Below are positions 35,452-49,600 of a stretch of DNA of 64,000 bases, piece by piece. The translations under genes and the position numbers were made by a program. How positions within the stretch are numbered: position 1 is the first letter of the stretch; the number at the start of each line of letters is the position of its first letter. Below the pieces are notes generated by a model, which ran no database searches, was not told the DNA's origin, and saw nothing but the letters and a program-made list of their open reading frames with translations. The stretch is from Brachionus koreanus (lineage: Eukaryota > Rotifera > Eurotatoria > Ploima > Brachionidae), in the NCBI GenBank assembly GCA_016987375.1, contig PJRA01000048.1, positions 2,529,695 through 2,593,694 on the forward strand, in the 5' to 3' direction.

Positions 35452-38400
35452 ATGGAAACAGACGACATTGTCCAAAACAATGCTGATAAAAGATTGGAAC
35501 GTATAAATCAAAACGAAGAGCTTGATTCAAAGTATGGATTTGTAAAACACAAAGCCCCAATTGAAAAATTAGGATGGCTTGTGAACTTTCAGCCCGTAAA
35601 TTAGATCATTGTTATTATGTTATTATATTTTAATATTTTTTTGCTAAGAGTGAAATGATTGATGATTCAAAACGATTTGTTAGTGCTGTAGACTATTATT
35701 TTATAGGAGAAGATAATCAAAAATTCAAAGTAAAATTAATTAATCAAAATAATATGTTTTGTTTATATCGATGATTAGGCAACTGTTCCATACAATCCAT
35801 ATTTTTATGTTGGAACAAAAGAAGGCTCTGAACGAGATGTTTTGGCGTTTTTAAGTCGAAAATATTATGGCAAAGTAGCCAAACTTGAAATTATTGAAAA
35901 AGAAGATCTAGATTTAGTGAGAAAATTATTCTATTATCAAAAAAAATTAAAATTTTGAATTTATTTTTAACTAGAAAAATCATTTAATTGGCCTTAAGCA
36001 GCAATATATAAAACTTATTTTCTTGAATGTGGATGAATTAATCAAGGTTAGACGGGATATAATGAGTTTTGTCAAAAGAAACAAAGAATTAAATATGAAA
36101 AATGCTTATGAAACTAATTTTGTAGACGATAGCTTGATAAAAAAAGCTGATCAACTAGAAAATATAATAGAAATAAGGTACTTATATTTTAACAGCGATT
36201 TTGATATTGCGCATTAAATTTATTTTTCAAAATTAGAGAGTATGATGTTCCATACCATGTGAGAGTGTCAATAGATTTAAAACTTAATGTAGGTCTATGG
36301 TATTCAGTTAAAGGTCAAGGAAATGAAGTACCTATTATTCAACCCCGTCCTGATTTAGTAGATCGACCGGTAATTAGAATATTTTTGTATTTTAGGTAAT
36401 TGTTTGTAAAGTTAAATTTTTAAAGGATCCAGTTGTTTTGGCTTTTGATATTGAGACTACTAAGCTTCCTCTAAAGTTTCCGGATGCATCCACTGATCAA
36501 ATAATGATGATTTCGTACATGATTGATGGTAAAGGATTTTTAATCACAAACCGTGAAATAGTCTCCGAAGATGTGGAAGATTTTGATTTTACACCAAAGC
36601 CCGAGTTTCCTGGACATTTCATTATTTTCAATGAACCAGATGAAAAAGCATTAATTCGTCGATTTTTTGATCATATAATTGAAGTTCAGCCTCAAATTAT
36701 TTCTACTTATAATGGTGATTCATTCGACTGGTATTTTAATCGATTTTTTTTTAATTAATAGAAAATATTTTGAAAAAATTACATTTAGGCCCTTTGTTGA
36801 TACTAGAGCAAAATTTCATGATATTAGCATGTACAGAGAAATCGGTTTCTACAAAGATAGTCAAGATGAATATCAATCCAGAGCTTGTATTCATATGGAT
36901 TGCTTTAAGTAAAATTTATTTTTTAAAAATAAGAATAGTACAGAAAATTTTAAACTGTAATTAGTAACCAACTAGTAAAAAAGTGAGCAAAATTTGGAAA
37001 AAAATTGTAATTGAGAAATTTTTTTATTTACTCGACCAAATTTTATTAAAAACATTCGTGCCACTTGAACTTTTAAGCCTCTATTCTTTTTGTAATATTC
37101 AGTACAATCACTATAAGCTATCTGAACCTCTTTTCCACCGAAACCCCTTGTGATTTGATAGAACAATTTTTTAATACTGTAAAACTTTTAAATTGAAACA
37201 TTTAAATTCTTCAACTAATATTTATTAGAAGAATTGTATTTAGTATTAAAATAAAAAAAAAATTTAAATTAAAAAAAATAATTAAATTTTTCAAAGATGG
37301 GTAAAGCGAGATTCTTATTTGCCGATAGGAAGTCAAGGCCTGAAAGCTGTGGCTAAAGCAAAGCTCAATTACAATCCGATTGAACTTGATCCTGAAGAAA
37401 TGTGCAAGCTGGCCGTTGAACAGCCACAAGTATTCATACACAAATTAATAAAATAAACCTTTTTTTAAGCTATTTCTTAAAGGTATTGTCCAATTATTCA
37501 GTTTCAGATGCTGTAGCAACATATTATCTCTATATGAAATATGTTCATCCATTTATTTTTGCTCTATGCACCATTATTCCGATGGAACCAGACTCTGTTC
37601 TAAGAAAAGGCTCAGGTACTTTATGTGAAATGCTCTTAATGGTTCAAGCTTTCCAAGCCAACATTGTCTACCCAAATAAACAAGAAACTGTTTTAAATAA
37701 ACTTACTTCGGATGGTTTTGTTATCGATTCTGAAACTTATGTTGGCGCTAGTGTTGAAGCACTTGAATCTGGTGTTTTCCGTGCAGATATTCCAGCTAAA
37801 TTTAAGCTTTCTTCAGAAGCAATTCAAACCTTAATTGATGATGTTCGAAGAACCATGCAGCGAGCTATCGAAGTTGAGGAAAAAGTACCACTTTCAATGG
37901 TAGTCAATTTTGATGAAGTTTGCAATGAAATTATTGAAAAATTGTCCAAGTTGAGAGACTGTCCGAATCGCTTAGAAAACCCAATTATATATCATTTAGA
38001 TGTCGGTGCCATGTATCCGAATATTATTCTCACCAATAGACTGCAGCCTAGTGCAATTGTCGATGAAAGTGATTGCTCTGCATGTGATTTTAATAAGCCT
38101 GGAGAAATATGCCAGCGCAAAATGAAATGGATATGGAGAAGTGAATATATGCCAGCGAGTAAAAATGAGTTTCAACGCATCCAGCAACAGCTTGAAAACG
38201 AACGGTTCCCGGTGCCCAAGCCCGGCACTGGCTATCGAGCTTTTCATGAGCTATCTTTGGAAGAACAGGCTGAAATTGAGAAAAAACGTCTACAAGACTA
38301 TTGTAGAAAAGCATATAAAAAAATACATGTAACTAGAGAGGAACTACGCGAGACAACTGTTTGTCAACGAGAGAACTCGTTTTATGTTGATACAGTGCGT

Positions 38401-41400
38401 GCTTTTCGTGACAGACGATATGAATTTAAAAATTTACACAAAGTATGGAAAAAAAAATTGGCCACAGCTCAAGAGACTAAAGATGCAATGGAAATAAAAA
38501 AATGCAATTCAATGGTTATATTGTATGATTCGCTACAGTTGGCTCACAAGTGTATTCTTAACTCTTTCTACGGCTATGTGATGCGTAGAGGCGCCAGATG
38601 GTATTCAATGGAAATGGCAGGTATTGTTTGCTATACAGGCTCTACCATAATAACCAGAGCAAAAGAGCTTATTGAGAAAATTGGCCGACCGCTTGAACTC
38701 GACACTGATGGTATTTGGTGTATTTTGCCTGCCACTTTTCCCGAAAATTTTGTTATTAAAACAACTGATCCGAAAAAAAAATTAACCATTTCCTATCCAT
38801 GCTCAATGCTAAATCTTTTGGTCAAAGACCACTACACTAACGATCAATATCATGAATTGATTGATTCCAAGCTTTTAAAATATGATGTAAGATCGGAAAA
38901 TTCAGTTTTTTTTGAAGTAGATGGACCCTATTTGGCTATGATTTTGCCGGCTGCCAAAGAAGAAGGAAAACGTCTTAAAAAAAGATATGCAGTATTTAAC
39001 TTTGATGGTTCTTTGGCTGAACTCAAAGGCTTTGAAATAAAGCGTAACGGTGAACTACAATTGATTAAAATTTTTCAATCAAGTGTTTTTGAAGCGTTTC
39101 TAAAAGGCAAAAGTCTTGACGAATGCTATGAATCAGTGGCCAAAATTGCCAACTATTGGCTCGATATTTTGTATACAAAAGCAGAAAATATGCCTGATTA
39201 TGAATTGTTTGATTTAATTGCCGAAAAGAGAACTATGAGCAAAGCTTTAGAGGAGTATGGTGAACAGAAATCGACTTCGATTTCAACTGCCAAGCGTTTA
39301 GCCGAATTTCTCGGCGACGAAATGGTCAAAGACAAGGGATTAAATTGCAAGTACATAATTTCAAAAAAGCCCGAAGGAGCTCCTGTAGCTGAGAGAGCCA
39401 TTCCTATTGCCATATTTCAGGCTGAGCCAAGTGTATGCAAACACTATTTGAAAAAGTGGCTCAAGGCTCATTCTAATTCAGAACTTGAAGTGAGAAATTT
39501 TCTAGATTGGGAGTATTATATTGAAAGACTTAATGGTTGCATACAAAAAATAATAACAATACCAGCAGCACTCCAAGGTGTCAATAATCCAGTGTTAAGA
39601 GTGCCACATCCCGACTGGTTGTACAAAAAACTAGCTGAGAGAAACAGCACTCTAAAGCAAAAAAAAATTGATGACATATTCTCTCTAAAGCCAAAAGCAA
39701 TCTCAAATAATGAATCAAATGTTGTTGACATTGAGGATTTGTCTAATTCTAGCAAAAACGCATCCAAGCCGATTGTAGTAACACAAAAGATCAAAAGCCC
39801 TGACGGTCGAACTCAAAGTTCAAAAAGAAAATGTCCAGATTTGAGTGCCAAAAAGCCTAAATTTAATTGGAAAGAAGTGCTCGGTGAGGCACCAAAACTT
39901 GGTCAAACCTCCAAACAGCTTAGAGCTTGGATTACTTTTCATAAACGAAAGTGGATTCTTCAAATGGACTTTCGACGACAATTAAAAAAAGCTGAAAGCG
40001 ATCAAAATGGAATTGATTCTTTCAAAATGCCCAATGTCAAACGAACTATTACAGATTTTGTTGGAAAGTCAAACAACTCAAAAATGCAAAGACCCTGGCA
40101 AATAATTCAAGTAAGTGAGACAAATTCCAATGGACTTTTCAAACTCTGGCTTCTTTGTGACAATGATTTGTATGTGGTTAATATAAACATGATGCGTGTC
40201 TTTTATGTGAATCAAATAAAACCGATGGAAAAAGAGTCGAGCTTGTGCCGCAAAGCTAATAAACATTTGCCAAGATCTCAAATTGTTTATAATTTATATG
40301 AATATTCAATACCGGAGCATGTATTTCAAAAGCATCAAAATGATATAATGAACGAATTTTCCAGTTCTAATGTAGAAGGTGTTTACGAGCTTAATGTGCC
40401 TCTACTTTTTAGAATCTTGATGCAATTAGGATGTGTATGTACTTTGAAAAAGTCTATAAACTTTAAAGTAAATTCTAAAATTTTTATTTTCTTAAAAATG
40501 AACTATTTTTTAAAAGGACTATGATACTTTTGAGATTAACGACATAGAGCCTCAAAACAATGTTGAATACTTGACCAATTATTTCCCAAAAACCATCTAT
40601 TTATTCATTCATTACAAGTAATTTTATTTCAGTTTGAGAATCCTTGATATTCCTTGATTTTTTTAATTGACTATTGGTAATGTTTTGATACAAAAAAATT
40701 TAATTTCACCTTCAATCAACTAATCTAACTTTGCTTCCAAAAATACTTATTATTTAAAAAAATTTCTTAATCAAGTTCAACTAAAATGATTATTGGTATA
40801 TTTTTGCCGACAACCGATACTGCTCAAGTCCTCATTTTAGACTCAGTCAAGACAAACAATATGCCAAATTTGAGCAATTTGCTTAATTCCGAAAGAGAAA
40901 AAAGGTAGCATTTTATATTTTCATTTATTTTTAACCTAACTTTATTCAGATTGAATTGCGGAATCGATGAAGAATTTCTACCAAATTTGAGTCAAAAATT
41001 TGAAATAAAAATTGAAATTAATGAAGCAAAAGTAACAAGCTTAAATGAATTTTTTTTTTTGTTATTTTTTACATTTTCTTTAGGTTTATAAAGTATTAGA
41101 CAAAATATTATCTGGGTACAAAGATGAAAAACGTGGCTCAACAGTCGTTCTTTTGCAGTCCAATATTGAAGAAATTGAATTGAAAGAAAATGTGCCAACA
41201 CTTGAAGACTTTCCAATCATAAAATTTAATATTACTGAAAAGTATGATAAGTTTAATAGCAAAAGGAAAATTAAAAATAAAATAAAAATTTAAGAGCGGG
41301 GCTATTTAAAGTATTGGACTGGCAAAAAGTAGCCGCAAAGCACATGATTGGTCATTACATGAACTCTAAAACAATTTTAGCTAATTTGATCGAACAATCT

Positions 41401-43623
41401 AGATATTACCAAATACCAGTTGGAAATTTGCCACAAGATGCACCTTCTTATGCTTGTGATTTATTTTATGCTCGTCATTTAGCCAAAAATAATCATGTTT
41501 TATGGTGCTCTCCAACTAGTATTCCAGATTTGGGAGGCAAGCAGTATGATGACTATCGATTAATTCAAAATAACGGTGAATCTGGAACTAATTCAATATG
41601 TGTTCAAATGAACAACTCGGGCTTTTATCAAAATATTTGCTTGGACATTGAAATAACCAGTTTGTCGATTTCAGCTTTATTACAGCTTACCAAAATAAAC
41701 GAATTTGATGGAGCTTCAGCTGTAAATTTCAGTGTGGCACCTCAAGCTTCTTTGGAACAAATGATTTCTGGAGACATGGGAACAGCGATTTTTTCATCAT
41801 GTTATGACGAAGCTGCACTTTCACTGCCGGCCTTAAAGTTTGATTTGTCATGCTTTTTTTTAAAACAAAGAATTTTAAAATTTAAATTTAAAGAATAATG
41901 AGAACCATGGTTCAATACTGGCTAAAAGATATTGCAATGTTTGGCAATGCATTTGCTGACATGCAAATCATTCATTTTTATAGATGGCTTCAATCACCAA
42001 GCTCACTTTTATATGACCCTGCTATTAAAAGAACTCTACAGGGATATATGAAGAAACTGTGCATTTTGGTATGAATTAATTAAATATAAAAATTTTAGTT
42101 AATCGTTTAACTTAAGCTAATTAATGAATTCAAAAAACTTGGTGGACACATTATATATGCTGATTTAAGTAGAATAGTTATTGGTACAAACAAATTTACA
42201 GTTCAAGATGGTCTCAATCAATTGAACTACATTTTGAATAATATTCAAAATAAAGATTTGTTTAGCACAGTTCATATTGAAACAAACAAAGTATGGACCA
42301 TTCTAATGTGGCTAGACTCGGTAGAAAAATAAATCATACTTTATCAGAATTATCTTAAAATTATTAAAAAATTTTTAGGCAAATTATGGAGGAATAAAAT
42401 ATGTAAATAATGAGGAGGATGAAGAGAATAAAGTTGTTGTTGGTTTTTTGTTTAAATCATTTGATTTCAATTAATTTTTTTTTAAAGGAAGAGATTGAGA
42501 TGAATTGGAAAATGAGTTCTTTTTTACCACAAATTGTCCAAGAAAATTTTTTGGTATTTTTACACTACTTGAGTTATTAACTATATTCCTAATTAAATAA
42601 TCTTTCAAGGCTCTTTTGGCTGGATACTTAGGAAGCATTAGCGAAAATTTAAAAAACTACGTTCAAAAACTTCAGAATAAAACTTCAAATTCAGATGTAG
42701 TTAATTAGACTATTTTTATACAATAATAATTTTTGTTATTTTGCAGTCAAGTGACATGAATTTGCCTAAGTTTTCACAAGAACTAGTATCTGGTGAATTA
42801 ACAGAACAATTAATGAGGTTAGCTTTTTTTTTTCCTTTAAAAAATTTAATTTTTCTACTTTAAAATATAGATTAACTCAAAAAATTTATAAGAAATTGAC
42901 CGATGAAGATATACCAGAACAGCTGGGTGCTCGGTACAAGTTAAGGTGTCCAGCTCTCGAATTTGTCAAATATGTTTGTAGAATATTGGCTTTAGATAAA
43001 AATATTTCAAATCAAGTCATAAAATTAAAAAAAGACCTGCTAACCATTATAAATGTTCGTGAATTTAGCGATGAGGCTCAATTTGTTGATCCGTCATTAA
43101 GTTTTATTGTGCCCCAAATTATTTGTCTAAAATGTAATCATTGTAGAGATATTGATTTATGTAGGGATCCTTGTTCAAATTTAAATGATACCGATCTATC
43201 AAAACAGTAAAAAAATTCAAATTAAAAAAAAATATAATTTAATGTGTCTCTTAAGAATTGGATGGTACTGCATAAATTGTGGAGAATATTATGATCTAGC
43301 ATTAATTGAATACTATTTAATAGAAGCTCTTCATTCAAAAATAATGCATTACATAACTCAAGATATCAAGTGTTCCAGATGCAATGAAGTAAGAGCGGGT
43401 TTTTTACAAAATTATTGTGAATGCACAGGAACGTACGAAAATTTAATAAGTAATAACGAAGCTAGCTATTTGGTAAAATCGTTAATAAGCTTTACAAAGT
43501 AAATTTTAAAATAATTAAGCTTGATTTTGTATAATGAATTTTTTTAGACATTTAAAAATGCCCCGGCTTAAAGAAGAAGTTGAATGGCTGCTTAAGTATA
43601 ATCAAGAATTATTGATAAATTAG
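35452..43623 (+). CDS. POLE: DNA polymerase epsilon catalytic subunit
   Basis: Leading-strand replicative polymerase with 3'-5' proofreading; nuclear. It has 23 exons and about 2,190 aa (human 2,286). Exons: 35452-35595, 35649-35729, 35779-35916, 35975-36177, 36237-36369, 36426-36730, 36789-36908, 37297-37429, 37483-40467, 40517-40617, 40776-40904, 40950-41031, 41084-41241, 41295-41837, 41894-42068, 42117-42320, 42380 to about 42442, 42488-42553, 42610-42696, 42747-42817, 42871-43206, 43256-43498 and 43548-43623. The exonuclease acidic pair lies in AFDIETTK (D241, E243). Polymerase motif A is [10 protein letters not shown] (D592), motif B is [11 protein letters not shown], and motif C is ELDTDGIW (D826, D828), all intact. 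The inactive second polymerase half follows. The C-terminus keeps both Cys modules: [13 protein letters not shown]...CINC and CSRCN...YCEC. The boundary between exons 17 and 18 is uncertain. Exon 9 (2,985 bp) is exceptionally long beside its neighbours. Confidence 0.95.
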
Positions 43624-44776
43624 TGAAATGAAATAATTAGTTTTTGAAATAATGAGTTAATGAAATAATTGTAAATATGTAATTCAATGTCATCAACGCT
43701 ATTAAATTGAAATCTACAATTTTAATAAAAATTTATTTTTTAAGAATTATTTTAAATGAAAATAAAATAAAATTTGAAAAATTTTATTTTTAAAAAGCGT
43801 TTTACTGAAAATAGTTTTTAAAAGTTTTGCATCTGGTCCAACGAGACTCTCTTTTAAAATGTCGAGTAAATCATCTAGAAGAAAATTACAATTCTAATAT
43901 TGTCGAAATCAAAGGTTGTATTGCTAGCTTGATGGATCTACACTTAATTCTTTGAGACACAAAAATTTTTTTTTAAATTTTGTTTAGTGAAAAAAAAATT
44001 CATTTTTTATTTTAATTTGTGGTCGAATTTTTCAATTCGTTTTTCTGTCAAAAAAAGTATTCTTCATATCTAGTTTGATTCTGGAAAAACAGTATAAAAA
44101 TCAACATTAAGATGAAATTTATCTTATTTTTTAAAACGATTAAAATAAATAAATTATTTAAGCTACATTACAAAAGTTAGATTTCATGTTTCCATAGAGA
44201 TAAACTGAAAAATAACTATAAATAAAAGTTATTTTGGAAAAAAAATGAACTCCTAGAAAAACAGTATTTATAAATTGGTGAGATCTGAAGGGTTTTCTTA
44301 CCATTTTTCAATTCTGTTTCTTTAGAAATATGCGATTATTTAGTTTTAAAAGGAACCGAGCTAATGTCTAACTAACAGAATGGCAACAATTGGTATTAAT
44401 AAGGTTTTTAAATATTTTACTCGACAAATATTGTCAAAAATTCAACAAATTTAATATTTTTTTCAATAAATAAACCTAAAAATAAACTTAATTGATTAAT
44501 AAAAAAAATTTATTTTATTAGCTTTTTATATTGAAATTACTTTAAATTTTTTATGTAACGTTCTAATGAAAAAGAAAAATGGTTATTATTGTCCAAATGA
44601 TTTTACATAAATTACATTTTTTTGCTAATTATTTAAATTTTTTGGTTAAATATAAATCAATTTGAAAAAATAATTAAATGTTATTTTTTATAACTTCAAA
44701 ACATTTAAATTGGAATTTTAAAAATAGAAAAATTCTTAATCACAAACTGAATAAAAAACATTAACAATTTTAGAAG
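43624..44776. other. intergenic, no gene seen
   Basis: AT-rich 3' flank of POLE; AATAAA-type polyadenylation signals occur near 43722. No other feature is recognised. Confidence 0.45.
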
Positions 44777-45306
44777 ACCGTGTGGTGGCCGGCCAACAGA
44801 AAGGCCGACCGTGTGAGATGTTTAAAAAAATATTAAATTTTTTATTCATCTTATATTTTATTTTATGTAATTTTTGATAATAATGTTTTACATATTTTTT
44901 AAAAATCTTTTATTTATATATAATTCTCTTAATTAAAAAAAAAATTACCTTGGCTATACTCGGTTTGAAACCTTAGTGTCCATCGATGAACCCGCCGTTG
45001 CTAGTGCTGGGATGCTGGCCTGATGCTGCAAGTTAGCCACCGAGGAGGCTTACGAATACTCTAAATTAAATTTAACATCACAAAAAATATATGAGAAAAA
45101 GAAAAGAGAAGCTGAAAAAAAGAAAGAAAAAAAATAAAAAATTTTTACTTGAAATAAATGAAATGCTAATTTGTATATGTATAGACCTGGATAACTAAAT
45201 TCAACACGGACGATTTTTTTTTTTCTGTATATAGCTACCATAGCCAGACTAAAGCTAGTCTCGCTCCGCAGGTATCCTGCTGTAGCTTATCATTATTATT
45301 ATTATA
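44777..45306 (+). repeat. GC-richer repeat ending in AGCTTATC(ATT)n (SINE/LINE-tail-like)
   Basis: This starts with a palindromic GC block (ACCGTGTGGTGGCCGGCC, spacer, GGCCGACCGTGTG). It includes a moderately GC-rich stretch at 44947-45060 containing CGGTTTGAAACC, which looks like a pol III B box. It finishes at 45285-45306 with the AGCTTATC(ATT)n tail also seen at 17371. A SINE or truncated LINE is plausible but no A box could be placed. The open frame at 45050-45241 is just the AG-rich strand. Confidence 0.4.
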
Positions 45307-45310
45307 ATTT

Positions 45311-45973
45311 AGGCATTTAAAAAATATTTTTTTTTTATTTGATCAAAGTTTGAAATTATATCTATAATCGAAACTCAAAATCTAAATCAAACAGATTTCA
45401 GTTAAGCGACTCTTCTGATGACGACTTTCTGATGATCATCAAATTTTGCACATTTTTAAAAAGTGTTAAAAACGTGATAAAAAAAGCCAGAAAAATAGGA
45501 AAAATTTTAATAATTAATTTTGCCTTTAATTTTTTTTAATCTTTTATTCCAATTATTATTGAACAAAATCAATAGTAATTTTGAAAGAAATTATTAAGTA
45601 ATTAAGAATTTAATCCATGGATCTGATGATCAAAATTGAATAATTGTATTAGACAACTTTGCTGTATAGATTTTAAAAAAAAGGAGATTATTTTCTTTTT
45701 TATATTTTTAATAATCTAAAATATTAAAAAAATATATATTAAATTTGAATTTATTTTCTAAGCTTTATATCAAATATTTTGTTTAAAGAATGAACTTTAA
45801 ATCAAAAAGATTCTCATATCTTATTCAAAGTTCATCAATTTTTTAAGTTTATTTTTAAATCTTTTTTAACATAAAAAATCAAAATTCCGAATTAAAAATT
45901 TTTCCAATGTATGTTATTAATAGATATAATTTCAAACTTTGATCATATAAAAAAATTTATTTATTAAATGCCT
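45311..45973. mobile_element. MITE of about 663 bp with inverted repeats of about 55 bp
   Basis: AGGCATTTAA at 45311-45320 and TTAAATGCCT at 45964-45973 mark the ends. Inside them, GATCAAAGTTTGAAATTATA (45350-45370 region) is mirrored by TATAATTTCAAACTTTGATC at about 45926-45947. The arms stay similar over about 55 bp. There is no ORF. It lies directly beside the ATT tail of the preceding repeat, suggesting insertion next to or into it. Outer GC blocks at 44777 and 45974 (CACACCGTCGGCC) also look inverted to each other, so a larger composite is possible. Confidence 0.65.
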
Positions 45974-46608
45974 GCACACCGTCGGCCGTTTAATGGCCAT
46001 TATGGAAATGTAAATACTTGAATTTAAGCTTTTTCAAATAATAAAATGTGTTTTGATATTATTTGGATACCAATATTTTTTTAGATTTGATCAATCAACA
46101 TAACTCTCCTAAAATTTTCTGTACTTTATTATTCTATAACGGTTCCATTCACTATACCATACGGCATAGGTTGCTTTGATTGAATTCACATTGCAAGAAT
46201 ATAAAAAAATAAAGGAAAATCTGATAAAGAATAGGACAGTTTTTCTTGTTTTTACAAATTTTCTATTAAAAATTAGAATTTTTCTTCAAAAAAATATCAA
46301 ATTCGACAAATAACTATTGATTTTATTTACTAATCATCATCTTTTATTCAATTGCAAAAATTTAAGCATTATTTTATTTTTAATTTTTTAACTGTGTATA
46401 TACAATTTCAATCTGAAAATTTAAAGTGTATCAAGTATTGATTCAAAAAAAAAGGACAATAAAAATTCATTTTTCAATATTCGATTTTCAATGTTTCCAT
46501 AGAAACGAATTAAAGATAATTTTCAGAAAAAAATTTAAATTCCACTGATTAATTTAAAATCGACATTTTGAACTTCATGAAAACTTTATTTCGAATATTT
46601 TGAATAAA

Positions 46609-49600
46609 ATGTCTCCAGTTAATCTTACATGTTTCCTTTTATTATGCATCATAAATACTATTTTTACTCAAAACAATCCAAATGGTAATAAACAAATATA
46701 TTTTTATATTTTTTGAATAAAATCATAAATAATATTGTTTTTTTCTTATAAGATATAGGAAAATGTAACTGTGATTTGAATGTTGGTCACTGTGACTTAA
46801 ATTGCTGTTGTGATAATGATTGTTCGCAAACTGATTTGGATATTTTTAAATGTTCAGAGCAAACTAGCGGGTAAAAAAGTATAAAATTAATCAAATTTAA
46901 CTTATTTTTTCATTTATAGCACTACTAGACAATGGTGTATACCGAATAATGCTCTTTTTTTGTCAAACACTCCTTACATAATAACTACGTTCGGTGATTT
47001 GGTTTGCGTGGACTTAAATAACAGTAAAATCATTCTAAAAAAATCAAATAATTAATTTGAGTTAATTACTATTAAATTCTAGCGTTGAGTTTAAATTATT
47101 ATTTGTCGCCATTGACTGATTCAATAGAAATAAGTGATTCGTTTATCTCATTAATTTCGAATGCAATAGCGCCACAAAATGTAAAGCATTCATTTGATAT
47201 ACCAATATCCGATTATCCTTTTAACAAAACAAATTATGTATATAGCATTTCATCGACAAACGACATAAGTGTTTTAAGCATACCCATTCAAGTTGGTTTA
47301 ACATGCAAATCTGGAGTACCAGTTTATCATTATCAAGACAAGACATCTAATTGCTTAGTTAGTCCGCTAAGCTTAAAAGATGAATGTTCTGGAACAAAAA
47401 CTTCTCCACTAAGCTTAAAATATTTTTTTAATCAACCTACAAATAAGTTTATAAAAGTAAAAATCAATTTTTTTTTTCATTGTTTATTAAAAATTTTATT
47501 TAGAAACCAAATTCTCTCCAAAATTGTCTCCAAAATATTCAATCAGCAACAGATCCATTTAATTATTATAGCAGATGTAATGAAGATTATCTCACACAAT
47601 TGAGCATTGTATCATGTGCAGATGAAACTGGTTTAGCAATTGATCCTAGTGAATGTGCAACCAAATTAGAACCTAGTTTAAATGCTGAAACTTGTACTTT
47701 TTTGGTTAAAAGTATTTCTTATCTGTTAAGATTTAATAGTGCTACTGGTATAGTGCAAGCTGGATTAGATGTGGTTTTTTTCAATCAAATAAACATTGAT
47801 ACAAATTCAGAATTTAAAGAGCAGACATTCAAAGTCTATTTTATCCCTGAATCACTACAGATTAGTGATTTTAATTCGGCAAATAATCAAAAGCTTAGTG
47901 GCAATCCAGGCTATTTGAGAGGAAAACCAATCGTTGTCGGTTCCATTTCTTCGCCCTCTGATAGATCCAATAGGTTCACTTATTTAATGCCAAACTCTCA
48001 AGGTCTATGTCAAAATGATGATAATTCAAGATCAATTATCAAGTTTAGAGAGAATGTTGTTTCTGAATGCTTCTATAAGTAAGTTAAATAATATTTATTA
48101 ATCTTTAAATATCTTTATTAAATAATTGAAGATAAATAAATAGTTTAATCTTTTATTATACTGAATCAAATAATATTTTGAGTGAGTAAAAAAATTTTGC
48201 GTTTTTTTTACACTCAAAGACTGGAGGAGTCTTTTGAACCTCTTTTGTTAATTCCTTTATTTTATTTAATAAATTTAATCATTTTTTAAATTTTTTTTCA
48301 ATCATATTTTAAATCAAAAACATTATAAAATTATTTAATTTTTATTACAAAATAATATTATTTTCATTGAAAAAAAGTAAAAGAATGAGTCAAATAAAAT
48401 GGGTCGAAAAATCCATCCGGCCTTTGAGTGTTAAATCAGTTTATTGGGGTTCATAATTGATCAAAATCTTAGCTTTAGAAAACTTGCATTTAGTTTAACA
48501 CTTCAAGTTTAAAGGAAATTATTTTCAATAAAAAAGAATTTTCTATCTTCTTAGTTAGTAAATTGCCGTCATTTGAAAAAATGAGTCATTGAGCCAAAAA
48601 GATGATAATCAGAAGGAAAAAGATCTGTTCTTTATGCTAGACGATCCCTTCTAAGTCTCTTATTTTTTCGATTATTCCCATAGCTGTATGAGGTCTAGCG
48701 TTATCTTGAAGAAACAAACCTAAATTTCGTTTGAAGGATATTTTATCTTGAGGCTGAGCATACATTTGTTCTAATTGTTAAAAATGAGCTCTGCATTTAT
48801 AGCACAACCATAAGGATCATTACTTTCGATTTCCACTCAAGCCGATTCTAAGTACATCTCCAAACCACTGCAGTCTTTTACTCTTTATGCATTCACTCAT
48901 TTGTTGGGACTTTGTTCTTCTGTATAATCCTGGGTTGGACAAAATTTATTCGGTGGATCCAGTGTCTAATATTAGAAAAAAAAACTCTTTTAATAGATAA
49001 AAAATTATTTAAATCGTTTTGAGCCCAAAAACTAAAATATCAAAAAGATTTTTTAAAGAATTGTTAAAGAAACTACAGAAAATCTCTTCCATTTTTTTGT
49101 CTGGTTGTACGGTATTTTTAGATTGATTTTTTTAACCCAACAATGTTTTAATTGTGTAAAAAAGCTATTGCAATTAAACATCAATTGATTAGCATGAAAA
49201 TTTATCTTTGAGATTAATTAAAATTACAATTTTTAGATAAATTTGAATCATAAACAATTTTTAATTTTTTATTTAGAATTCATTAAAAAATTGTGAGATT
49301 TATTCAATTTTAGCTTAACTATCAAATATTTGATGATTCTTAAAACTCATTAATATTTTGAATAAAACTTAACCTTTTAGACCAACTTTTGATCCAAATT
49401 CAATCGACTACTGTAAACTCGTTCAAAATGCAATCGATGAAATTGTTTTAGGAACTTTAATAGACAAACGTGCAACACGATTCGCACCTTTTGCTAATTC
49501 TGATCCAAGTAGTTGGATCCCTATTTTAAATAGTGATTCATCTTCTCAAGTAAAATAAATTAATATCATTAATAGTTTAGATTAATTAATATCAATTTAA

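Noticed and set aside
45050..45241. 63-codon Phe/Ser-rich minus ORF
   Set aside because: It is the complement of an AG-rich stretch in a repeat and reads as low-complexity sequence.
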